DNA of 5,112 nt. Source: Deltaproteobacteria bacterium (GTDB lineage: Bacteria; Desulfobacterota_B; Binatia; UBA9968). The notes under the pieces are model-generated. The model had not been told where the DNA came from. It saw only the letters and a list, made by a program, of their open reading frames with translations, and made no database searches. Positions 1-5,112 of the stretch are shown piece by piece; position 1 is the stretch's first letter; each line of letters opens with the position of its first letter. A program made the position numbers and the translations under genes. The stretch spans positions 1 to 5,112 of the forward strand of contig JAPUHZ010000129.1 of NCBI GenBank assembly GCA_027297485.1. Reading direction: 5' to 3'.

Positions 1-849
1 GTACTTGGAGTAGTTGGAAGCGTCGGAAGAAAAACAAGCATTAACACTATGCTTGATCTCCTCAAGCAAGGGGTCTCTCCTTCCCTGGGCTTTGTGTTCC
101 TAATTACTAGCCGCAACATGACCGTCCACTTCTGGGCCATCTTTGCCCTTTCCTTGGGCGCGGAGTTTGCTACCGGCCAGGTCTTGGGTGCCCTGGTCAT
201 GATCGGGATTGTCGCTCTGAGTCTCCATTGGATCAAGATCAAGACAGTCGAGGCTGTTCCAAGGAACAAGTCGGGCCGCAAAAGGGCTATGGATCTACCG
301 GAATTTGGATCCTGGCAAGCGGTGCTCTTTTCGCTTAACGGTTGGCTGGCGATCCTCAAGTTTATCGGACAAGAAATTTGGCGCTTTGCCCCATCTCTTG
401 GTCTGGGGATCGTGCTGGGAGGGATTATCTTAGCCGCAGGCCTGCGGAATTGGTGGGTAACGGTTGCCGATCTCTTTGGCTATGCTACGCTTCCCTCGGA
501 CCTCACCAATGCATTTTTCGGTGCTGGGTTAGCCATGCTAACTTCGCTATCTCCGGTTGGAAACCTCCCATTGATTCACGCACTTTTTAAGACGGATGGG
601 TTAGGTTACCCTGGCATTATCAGTTTCTGTCTGGCTAGCGCGATTCACCCCAGGGACATCAGGACTTATATACAGCTCTTTGGCCGTCGGCAGGGTTTAA
701 TTCTCGTTGGCCTCCTGTATGGTACGGCTGTTTTAGGCGGTCTCGGTTCCACCTGGATTTATGCCATGTTTGGCTTTCGCCCCAGCCTCCCACCGGTTAG
801 GCTTATAGGCAAACTTTTGGGAGGTCTTCTAAGCTCTTTCGGTTTTTAA
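1..849 (+). CDS. Permease-like membrane protein of the YraQ/DUF318 (PF03773) type, 5'-partial
   Basis: The reading frame is open from base 1. An ATG at 49 would give 266 residues, but it has no well-placed ribosome binding site (a GGAAGA lies about 18 nt upstream), so 49 is probably an internal Met and the gene starts before the window. Hydrophobic segments lie around residues 11-35, 40-62, 113-131, 150-175 and 205-232 (counted from the ATG at 49), with a basic loop near 64-80. The pattern matches what I know of the family: a 'KQGVSPSLGFVFLITSRN' helix start, then a second half with 'SPVGNLPLIHALF', 'GYPGIISFCLASAI' and 'PRDIRTYIQLFG'. These correspond to the family's 'CSIGNVPLA', 'GGVISFIFADLI' and 'LPILDIYRKYYG'. 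Family members are inner-membrane permeases, some linked to arsenic or metal efflux. The substrate here is unknown. The usual Cys before the GN and the Asp of the FAD motif are replaced, so transport may be altered. Confidence 0.68.
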   Translation, partial: VLGVVGSVGRKTSINTMLDLLKQGVSPSLGFVFLITSRNMTVHFWAIFALSLGAEFATGQVLGALVMIGIVALSLHWIKIKTVEAVPRNKSGRKRAMDLPEFGSWQAVLFSLNGWLAILKFIGQEIWRFAPSLGLGIVLGGIILAAGLRNWWVTVADLFGYATLPSDLTNAFFGAGLAMLTSLSPVGNLPLIHALFKTDGLGYPGIISFCLASAIHPRDIRTYIQLFGRRQGLILVGLLYGTAVLGGLGSTWIYAMFGFRPSLPPVRLIGKLLGGLLSSFGF

Positions 850-868
850 AGAGTCTTTTAAGGGGATG

Positions 869-899
869 TTGAAAAACGATAAGAGGTAAAGGGTAAATT
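869..899 (+). promoter_or_regulatory. Weak candidate promoter upstream of the redox gene block
   Basis: A TTGAAA hexamer (869-874) is followed after 19 bases by TAAATT (894-899), lying in the 107-base gap between the permease gene and the small secreted protein gene. Spacing is long and the -10 match is only partial. It is the best sigma70-like pair I see in this gap, but such pairs occur by chance in AT-rich DNA. It would allow the block from 957 onward to be transcribed apart from the permease. Confidence 0.2.
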
Positions 900-956
900 A
901 GCGGCAGTGGCATCTTAACCGATCTGCTTGTGCCTTTCGGCTATTGGGAGGGAACT

Positions 957-1289
957 ATGAGGCAAATATTTACGATCGTTGCTTTAATTTTACTCGGAAC
1001 GGGTCTGGCTCTCGCCCATAAGGGGCGCATTGTAGATCTAAAGGCCGCGCCCGCCGACCATCAGGTCAAAACAGTCGGGTACTGCAACGGGATATACAAT
1101 TTCAAACTTAAGGACGGCTCAACTTCCCAATTTAAAGAGTTCAATCTTCGAATAAAGACCGACTCGGGGCCGAACGGGCCGAATCACGCCGCCCCTGTGT
1201 TGATCCCTGCAGGCATGCGCGGCGATCGAGCCTTTCTGATCTTTTCGGGACCTGACGAACTAAAAACTGCTCTAAAGAAAACCTGTTAA
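957..1289 (+). CDS. Small secreted protein of unknown family, predicted mature N-terminal His, two Cys
   Basis: This gene encodes 110 residues. The start at 957 is chosen over an in-frame GTG at 930 because a strong GGGAGGGA (946-953) sits 3 nt upstream and the protein then begins with a clean signal peptide. That peptide has MRQ, a hydrophobic core at residues 4-17 and an Ala-Leu-Ala site, with predicted cleavage after residue 20. The mature protein would begin 'HKGRIVDLK' and be about 90 residues. It has Cys43 in 'VGYCNGIY' and Cys110 as the last residue, a possible disulfide pair. The middle, 'QFKEFNLRIKTDSGPNGP', and 'PAGMRGDRAFLIFSGPDEL' look like a folded, conserved domain. There is no CXXCH, so it is not a c-type cytochrome. 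I do not recognise the family. It precedes a thioredoxin-like gene by 51 nt and is probably co-transcribed with it, so a periplasmic redox or metal-binding role is an inference from context. Confidence 0.82.
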   Translation: MRQIFTIVALILLGTGLALAHKGRIVDLKAAPADHQVKTVGYCNGIYNFKLKDGSTSQFKEFNLRIKTDSGPNGPNHAAPVLIPAGMRGDRAFLIFSGPDELKTALKKTC

Positions 1290-1303
1290 CTGAATTTTGC
1301 GCT

Positions 1304-1330
1304 GGGGCAGGAACTGAATGGTTCTGCCCC
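1304..1330 (+). promoter_or_regulatory. Stem-loop between the small secreted protein gene and the first TlpA-like gene
   Basis: GGGGCA (1304-1309) and GAAC (1311-1314) pair with GTTC (1321-1324) and TGCCCC (1325-1330). This gives a 10-bp stem with one bulged G and a 6-base loop. An A-run (1335-1341) follows, not a T-run, so it is not a canonical intrinsic terminator on this strand; nor does it fit one on the other strand, where the T-run would precede the stem. The structure ends 10 nt before the ATG at 1341, a gene lacking an obvious Shine-Dalgarno. It may modulate translation, mark an mRNA processing or stability site, or act as a partial terminator. Confidence 0.45.
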
Positions 1331-1340
1331 CATTAAAAAA

Positions 1341-1934
1341 ATGGGAACCAATCACTGGAAAAGAGGCCTGGTAGGATTATGGGTCTTATCATTTCTGTAT
1401 TTGGCTGCGTTTGCCGGCATTACGGAGGGCTTTTTCCACAAACGTGAGCAGCCCAAGGCTACTGGTGAGGACCTTTTTAAGAAGCTACAAATCCAGCGGC
1501 TCAGCGAGAACGTGCCCGCCCCGGATTTTACCCTGGCAGATCTGAACGGCAAACGTATAAGGCTTAAGGATCTGAGGGGGAAGGTTGTATTTCTGAATTT
1601 CTGGGCCACCTGGTGCCCGCCCTGTATCCTTGAGATGCCGACAATGGAGAAGCTTCATCAGGAGTTCGGAAGTAAGGGACTAGTGATTTTGGCGGTTGAC
1701 TTCCAGGAAAGCCCCGAGCAGGTTAAGACGTTTATTGAAAAGCACAAGCTTACTTTCACAACCCTGTTGGACCCCGAGGGAAAGGTTTTCGAGCTTTACC
1801 AGGCCTGGTCCCTACCGACCACTACCATTGTCAACAAGAGAGGAGAGATTGTGGGTAAGGTCATGGGTTACAGGGAATGGCACAGTCCCGATGCGAAGGA
1901 GTTTTTCCGCAGATTACTGGCGGAGAAACAGTAA
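1341..1934 (+). CDS. TlpA/ResA-family thiol-disulfide oxidoreductase, membrane-anchored (first copy)
   Basis: This gene encodes 197 residues. An N-terminal signal or anchor (KRGLVGLWVLSFLYLAAFA, residues 7-25) is followed by a polar linker with 'GFFHKR', then a thioredoxin-like AhpC/TSA-type (redoxin) domain from about residue 58. The active site is WCPPC at 91-95 (Cys92, Cys95) inside 'VVFLNFWATWCPPC'. The cis-Pro loop is 'WSLPTTTIVNKRG' (Pro near 149). Length and order are those of TlpA/ResA/CcmG proteins, which reduce extracytoplasmic disulfides, for instance in apocytochrome c before haem attachment or in copper-site assembly proteins. Being next to two cytochrome c genes supports such a role, but the substrate cannot be read from sequence. 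The start at 1341 is the only one giving the full basic-plus-hydrophobic signal; no strong ribosome binding site precedes it. A paralogue lies at 2476-3066. Confidence 0.93.
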   Translation: MGTNHWKRGLVGLWVLSFLYLAAFAGITEGFFHKREQPKATGEDLFKKLQIQRLSENVPAPDFTLADLNGKRIRLKDLRGKVVFLNFWATWCPPCILEMPTMEKLHQEFGSKGLVILAVDFQESPEQVKTFIEKHKLTFTTLLDPEGKVFELYQAWSLPTTTIVNKRGEIVGKVMGYREWHSPDAKEFFRRLLAEKQ

Positions 1935-1965
1935 CGGGACGGAAAAGGGGACGCAGCTCATTTTC

Positions 1966-1992
1966 TTGACTGATGATTGTCCTTTTTATTCA
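1966..1992 (+). promoter_or_regulatory. Weak candidate promoter before the monohaem cytochrome gene
   Basis: TTGACT (1966-1971), one base from the -35 consensus, is followed after 15 bases by TATTCA (1987-1992), a poor -10 match. It lies in the 106-base gap before the cytochrome gene at 2041, the longest gap within the block, where an internal promoter would be plausible. A low-stability pairing of GGAC (1949-1952) with GTCC (1979-1982) overlaps it. The evidence is thin. Confidence 0.22.
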
Positions 1993-2040
1993 TGAGGGCG
2001 TTGATCATGCGCTATGACATGGTGATAAGGATGCTAGCCT

Positions 2041-2469
2041 ATGCTGAAGATAGCTGTTAAGCGCGCTACCATTACAGCCCTGGCTGCGATTTGTGGCCTG
2101 GCTACAACGGCTTACGGGCAGGCGGATTCGGCTGAGACGCTTGCGAGGGGCGCCAAACAGTACGCCACCTACTGCCAATCCTGCCACGGAGACCGACAGG
2201 GCAAAAGGACTATTCCCGGAACATCGCCGCATAATGAGAAAGGTCATACCTGGCATCATCCTGATATTCAACTTGAGGAGTGGACTCTCAACGGGAAGCC
2301 GGGGTTTCGTCAGCAAATGCCGGCTTTCGAGGGAATACTCACGAAGAAGGACGTGGATGCGATTTTGACCTTCATCAAGACCTGGTGGACGCCTTACCAG
2401 CGAGAGATCCAGGCAGACATTTCCAGGAGGTATCAGGAAGCACTTGAGAAACAAAAGATGGGCCGGTGA
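2041..2469 (+). CDS. Secreted monohaem c-type cytochrome with His-rich GHTWHHPD segment
   Basis: This gene encodes 142 residues. The start ATG has an AAGGA (2027-2031) 9 nt upstream. A signal peptide (basic MLKIAVKRA, hydrophobic to about residue 22, cleavage near 'AYGQA', residues 24-28) sends it out of the cytoplasm. The haem site is CQSCH (Cys45, Cys48, His49). The likely sixth ligand is Met93 in 'QQMPAFEGILTKKDVDAIL', followed by a typical class I C-terminal helix ('ILTFIKTWW'). Between them lies 'HNEKGHTWHHPD' with four His (64, 69, 72, 73). I recall this motif from a recurring group of small cytochromes c in proteobacteria and relatives, where the His could add metal binding. The charged tail after 'WTPYQ' (about 25 residues) is longer than usual. 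It is presumably an electron carrier. It sits between two TlpA-like genes and ends 6 nt before the second, so the pair is likely translationally coupled. Confidence 0.93.
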   Translation: MLKIAVKRATITALAAICGLATTAYGQADSAETLARGAKQYATYCQSCHGDRQGKRTIPGTSPHNEKGHTWHHPDIQLEEWTLNGKPGFRQQMPAFEGILTKKDVDAILTFIKTWWTPYQREIQADISRRYQEALEKQKMGR

Positions 2470-2475
2470 TCGCCT

Positions 2476-3066
2476 ATGTATTGGACACCTATTTACACCT
2501 ATACGGCAGCAATCTTACTCGGAACTCTTTGTCTTTTAGCCTTTTCAAAGCCAGCTGAAAGTTTCTTTCACAAGAAGAAAGAAAAGGCCTCCGTTGATCC
2601 GCGCCATTTTGAGAGCCTTAAAATGGAGAGGCCCAAAAAAGTCATCCTAGCACCCAATTTTGCTTTGGATGATTTTTCGGGGCGACAGATCAGCCTAAGG
2701 GAGCTACGAGGGAAAGTGGTTTTTCTCAACTTCTGGGCTACTTGGTGTCCGCCCTGCGTTCAAGAGATGCCGACTATGGAAAAGCTCCATAAAACATTTG
2801 GGCAAAAGGGATTGACCGTGCTCGCCATCAACTATCGAGAGGATGCCAAGGAAGTGAAGGAGTTTTTTAGCAAACACAAGCTAACGTTTATTGCCCTTCT
2901 GGATCTCGATGGAAAAGTCTCTGAACGTTTCCGGGCCTGGGGACTTCCAGTGACCGTCATTATTAATAAACGCGGAGAAATTGTGGGCAAAGTTATAGGT
3001 TCCAGGGACTGGCACAGTAAGGAGGCGAAAGAGTTTTTCGCGAAACTGCTGGTGGAAAAACCGTAG
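2476..3066 (+). CDS. TlpA/ResA-family thiol-disulfide oxidoreductase, membrane-anchored (second copy)
   Basis: This gene encodes 196 residues. It has an N-terminal hydrophobic segment (about residues 7-24), a basic linker 'FFHKKKEK', then a thioredoxin fold from about residue 57. The active site is WCPPC at 90-94 (Cys91, Cys94), and the cis-Pro loop is 'WGLPVTVIINKRG'. No lipobox is present (the Cys in 'GTLCL' is preceded by Leu), and no clear AXA cleavage site is seen, so it may stay as an uncleaved anchor. By hand it aligns without gaps to the first copy over the last 138 residues, with about 89 identities (64%). Both share the 'FFHK' linker and the 'DWHS/EWHS' and 'AKEFF' tail. The start has no strong Shine-Dalgarno; it lies 6 nt after the cytochrome stop and in the same frame, which fits translation by reinitiation. 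Function is as for the family: extracytoplasmic disulfide reduction for cytochrome or metal-centre assembly. Confidence 0.93.
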   Translation: MYWTPIYTYTAAILLGTLCLLAFSKPAESFFHKKKEKASVDPRHFESLKMERPKKVILAPNFALDDFSGRQISLRELRGKVVFLNFWATWCPPCVQEMPTMEKLHKTFGQKGLTVLAINYREDAKEVKEFFSKHKLTFIALLDLDGKVSERFRAWGLPVTVIINKRGEIVGKVIGSRDWHSKEAKEFFAKLLVEKP

Positions 3067-3077
3067 AGGAAATGTCA

Positions 3078-3944
3078 ATGGTTAAAGTCTATCAAAATAA
3101 GTTTTGCCTGATTGGGCTTTGTATTTTTACCGTTTTCCTCTCCCTATCCGCCACAGCACTTTTGATTACTCGGTTATCAGCTTCCGATGGAAAGCCGGCC
3201 AGCATTATCGAGCAAGGCCGGGTGGTCTATGAGCAGAACTGCGCCATTTGTCATGAGACATCTGGTGATGGCCGGGGGATGGCGCAAATGATGCTTCTTA
3301 CGAAGCCTCGGGACTTTCGGCAAGGGATCTTCAAGTTCCGGTCCACGCCAACCGGTTCTCTTCCTACCGACGAGGACCTATTTCAGACAATTTCGATGGG
3401 CCTTCAAGGGACCGGAATGGTTGCTCAAGACCATCTTCGTGAAACCGAGCGCCGTGCGGTGGTCGAATACCTCAAAACATTTTCCGAACGTTTTCGAAAA
3501 CAAACGGCACAAGCGTCTATCCATATACCGGAACCGCCTCCGAGAAGCCGCGAGCTGGTTGAGCAAGGACGAAAGCTTTTTCAGGAGGCCGGGTGTTTCA
3601 CCTGCCATGGGGTCGAAGGAAAAGGCGATGGCCCATCAGCCTCAGAGCTTAAGGATTCCTGGGGCCGTCCCAGCCGACCTGGAGACCTGACGCGTCCGCT
3701 AAAGCGTGGCTCAAAGTCTAAATCCATTTATCTAACTCTTGCAACGGGTCTGGATGGCACGCCTATGCCCTCCTATCGTGATGCCCTTTCGGACAATGAC
3801 CTGTGGGCTTTGGTCTACTATGTTGCCTCGCTTAATTCCGGCATCCCCTCGGAGTTGCAGATGCGAGAGGAGCGAGCGGGTAAAATGGTTATAATGATGC
3901 ATGGTAGAGGAGGGATGATGCACCGAAGACCAATGATGCGGTGA
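3078..3944 (+). CDS. Dihaem c-type cytochrome with Met/His-rich C-terminal tail
   Basis: This gene encodes 288 residues from ATG 3078, preferred over ATG 3072 because GAGGA (3066-3070, overlapping the previous stop) is then 7 nt away rather than 1. A hydrophobic signal or anchor spans about residues 9-33. Two cytochrome c domains follow. The first has CAICH (Cys55, Cys58, His59) and a probable Met ligand in 'GTGM' (Met114). The second has CFTCH (Cys173, Cys176, His177) and 'PMPSY' (Met230). The linker 'PRDFRQGIFKFRSTPTGSLPTDEDLF' (residues 77-102) and the 'IPEPPPRS' hinge are typical of a widespread family of dihaem electron carriers. Beyond the last helix the protein carries a tail, roughly residues 270-288, with seven Met and two His plus Arg and Gly, which is not part of the fold. 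It could bind copper or silver; this is an inference. The second Asp-box gene either overlaps its stop (GTGA at 3941) or starts 74 nt on. Confidence 0.92.
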   Translation: MVKVYQNKFCLIGLCIFTVFLSLSATALLITRLSASDGKPASIIEQGRVVYEQNCAICHETSGDGRGMAQMMLLTKPRDFRQGIFKFRSTPTGSLPTDEDLFQTISMGLQGTGMVAQDHLRETERRAVVEYLKTFSERFRKQTAQASIHIPEPPPRSRELVEQGRKLFQEAGCFTCHGVEGKGDGPSASELKDSWGRPSRPGDLTRPLKRGSKSKSIYLTLATGLDGTPMPSYRDALSDNDLWALVYYVASLNSGIPSELQMREERAGKMVIMMHGRGGMMHRRPMMR

Positions 3945-4003
3945 AAGAGAGAGAACACGCCAACTCGACAACTCCAATAAAGACAAACACAAATGGAGAG
4001 ATA

Positions 4004-4012
4004 AGAGGAGAT
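4004..4012 (+). promoter_or_regulatory. Ribosome binding site deciding the start of the beta-propeller gene
   Basis: AGAGGAGAT (4004-4012) contains AGGAG (4006-4010), 8 nt before a GTG at 4019. The upstream in-frame GTG at 3941 has no comparable site, and the 3945-4018 stretch is A-rich, almost without T, and would encode a Thr/Asn/Lys-rich leader of no recognisable type. This favours 4019 as the true start. Confidence 0.55.
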
Positions 4013-4018
4013 AGAAAA

Positions 4019-5002
4019 GTGGAAGAAGACAGCCGAAAAGTTTGGTTGGTGAGCACAACTAAAATCTATGCCGGTAGCCGGCCATACCTACGCTTCGGAG
4101 TATTACTCATTTCTGGAATCCTGCTTTTTGGGGTTTTCAAAGAACGACCTGTTGAATCCGCCACCCAAGAGAATCTAAAGTTGGTCCCTTCTATCTCCTA
4201 TCAGTTTCACAACCATATTCACGGTCTCGGTTATGACAGTGAAAACCAGCGGCTGTATGTGGCCACGCATTACGGCCTTTTCATTTGGAAGGAAGAAAAG
4301 CTTTTCCAGTTCGGGAAAAGCCGCGACGATTTCATGGGATTTTCACTTATCCCTGCAAACCCAAAAATCATTTTTACAAGTGGACATCCGAAAACAGGTG
4401 GAAACATGGGGGTGATGAAATCCGAGGATGGTGGCCTTACTTTCAAACAGATTTTCCGAGGCTTAAAAGGAGAGGTTGTCGATTTTCATTCTATGATCAT
4501 GAGCCCGGCCAACCCTGAAATTCTCTACGGCTGGTTCCATGGCAAGCTTTATCGCACCAAGGATGGCGGAAAAACATGGCAGTTCCCCGCGGCACTGGGC
4601 CTTCCAAGCAAGGGGCTTTGCTGGGGTGCCCCATGTTTCAGTGCAGACAGTCAGAACGATCACGTCGTTTATTCCGGGTCGCCGAGCGGGCTATTCGTTT
4701 CCCGCGATTTTGGGGAGAGTTGGACGATGATGAAAACCCCATTGGGGGCGGTGGCCGGGGTTGGTGTCCACCTTTCCAACCCACAAACCCTACTCGCCTT
4801 CACCGAAAAGCTCGGCCTCGCAATCTCCCAGAACGGAGGAAAAAATTGGAAAAGCACCAATAACGGAATCGCGCTTTCTCGGAAAGAGTTCGTGTTCGCT
4901 TTTACCTTTGACCGCTCCAACGGTCGTCAACTCTTCGCTGCGACCGGAGAGCAGGTTTTTCGTAGTACGGACGTCGGCAAAAGCTGGCAAAAGATCCTTT
5001 AG
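4019..5002 (+). CDS. Membrane-anchored Asp-box (BNR) beta-propeller, F510_1955-like glycosylhydrolase family
   Basis: This gene encodes 327 residues from GTG 4019. A GTG at 3941, overlapping the previous stop, would give 353, and GTG 4049 is a third option. A short N-terminal tail leads to a hydrophobic segment at about 24-40 ('LRFGVLLISGILLFGVF'), so the rest is probably outside the membrane. Five Asp-box motifs mark the blades of a beta-propeller: SEDGGLTF (135-142), TKDGGKTW (180-187), SRDFGESW (228-235), SQNGGKNW (270-277) and STDVGKSW (316-323). The first blade 'HNHIHGLGYD' (64-73), 'LYVATHYGLF' and 'DDFMGFS' match what I recall of the family named F510_1955 glycosylhydrolase in NCBI annotation. 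No enzymatic activity can be deduced. 'CWGAPC' (201-206) could form a disulfide and be a client of the neighbouring TlpA proteins. Similar propellers serve as assembly factors (HCF136/Ycf48-like) or binding scaffolds, so a role in cytochrome complex assembly is an alternative. Confidence 0.85.
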   Translation: MEEDSRKVWLVSTTKIYAGSRPYLRFGVLLISGILLFGVFKERPVESATQENLKLVPSISYQFHNHIHGLGYDSENQRLYVATHYGLFIWKEEKLFQFGKSRDDFMGFSLIPANPKIIFTSGHPKTGGNMGVMKSEDGGLTFKQIFRGLKGEVVDFHSMIMSPANPEILYGWFHGKLYRTKDGGKTWQFPAALGLPSKGLCWGAPCFSADSQNDHVVYSGSPSGLFVSRDFGESWTMMKTPLGAVAGVGVHLSNPQTLLAFTEKLGLAISQNGGKNWKSTNNGIALSRKEFVFAFTFDRSNGRQLFAATGEQVFRSTDVGKSWQKIL

Positions 5003-5065
5003 AGGAAAGCTACGCGGTCGTGGGCTGGTGAGAAGTGCGGGCTAGACACCGGCATCATTGCTCGC

Positions 5066-5110
5066 GGTACTCTGCACCATCGATGGGTAGCTGAGTACCA
5101 ATTCCTTTTT
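5066..5110 (+). terminator. Possible intrinsic terminator after the beta-propeller gene
   Basis: GGTACTC (5066-5072) pairs perfectly with GAGTACC (5093-5099). The 20-base loop holds a further self-complementary CCATCGATGG (5077-5086). The stem is followed by AATTCC and five T (5106-5110). Stem quality is good, but the loop is long and the T-run short and delayed. It lies about 64 nt after the last stop and would close the transcript. The rest of the 5003-5112 tail shows no gene. Confidence 0.4.
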
Positions 5111-5112
5111 CA

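Noticed and set aside
342..590. Overlapping + strand frame inside the permease gene
   Set aside because: It is a shadow of the permease frame, whose hydrophobic pattern and family motifs are clear; the product is not protein-like.
930..956. GTG at 930 as start of the small secreted protein
   Set aside because: It would add nine residues before the signal peptide and lacks a Shine-Dalgarno, whereas ATG 957 has GGGAGGGA just upstream.
1992..2060. 22-codon ORF (MRALIMRYDM...) overlapping the cytochrome start, considered as a leader peptide
   Set aside because: It has no ribosome binding site, no regulatory codon run and no attenuator-like hairpins around it.
2005..2454. Long minus-strand open frame (149 codons) opposite the monohaem cytochrome
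   Set aside because: It lies entirely antisense to a gene with signal peptide, CXXCH and Met ligand. Its translation has no recognisable domain and no plausible ribosome binding site.
2530..2547. Lipoprotein cleavage site at the Cys of the second TlpA-like protein ('GTLCL')
   Set aside because: The residue before Cys is Leu, not Gly, Ala or Ser, so it does not fit a lipobox.
3732..4058. Minus-strand open frame (108 codons) opposite the dihaem cytochrome end and the propeller start
   Set aside because: It covers the Met-rich tail region in antisense, giving a low-complexity Leu/Ser/His product, and has no family resemblance.
1..5112. CRISPR array, tRNA, rRNA, transposase or phage attachment site
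   Set aside because: I saw no regularly spaced repeats, no cloverleaf or rRNA-like segments, no transposase frame and no terminal inverted repeats.

Overview
The window is about 5.1 kb with every convincing gene on the + strand. It reads as a compact block of exported redox proteins from a Gram-negative-type bacterium. Base composition is moderate. Gene order and protein style (RGKVVFLNFWATWCPPC thioredoxins, CXXCH cytochromes with 'PRDFRQGIFKFRSTPTGSLPTDEDL'-type linkers) recall uncultured Nitrospirota, Methylomirabilota or Desulfobacterota. That assignment is an impression, not a demonstration.

Layout: (1) 1-849 is the 3' part of a multi-pass membrane protein resembling the YraQ/DUF318 (PF03773) permease family, probably cut by the window start. 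(2) 957-1289 encodes a small secreted protein of unknown family whose predicted mature form begins with His and has two Cys. (3) 1341-1934 encodes a membrane-anchored TlpA/ResA-like thioredoxin. (4) 2041-2469 encodes a monohaem cytochrome c with a His-rich 'GHTWHHPD' segment. (5) 2476-3066 encodes a second TlpA-like protein, a paralogue of the first (about 64% identical over the last 138 residues by hand count). (6) 3078-3944 encodes a dihaem cytochrome c with a Met/His-rich C-terminal tail. (7) 4019-5002 encodes a membrane-anchored Asp-box (BNR) beta-propeller resembling the F510_1955 'glycosylhydrolase' family. A hairpin followed by a short T-run near the window end may terminate the transcript.

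How they may work together: genes 957-5002 look like one transcription unit. Gaps are 51, 106, 6 and 11 nt, then either a 4-nt overlap or 74 nt before the last gene, depending on its start. All products are predicted to act outside the cytoplasmic membrane. The TlpA-like proteins could keep cysteines reduced for haem attachment to the neighbouring cytochromes, or for assembly of a metal centre. The two cytochromes could carry electrons between an unseen donor and acceptor. A mature N-terminal His, a His cluster in one cytochrome and a Met-rich tail in the other make a copper-related role an attractive but unproven reading. No catalytic oxidoreductase subunit, regulator, transposase, RNA gene or CRISPR array is visible. 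No gene-free stretch exceeds about 110 bases.
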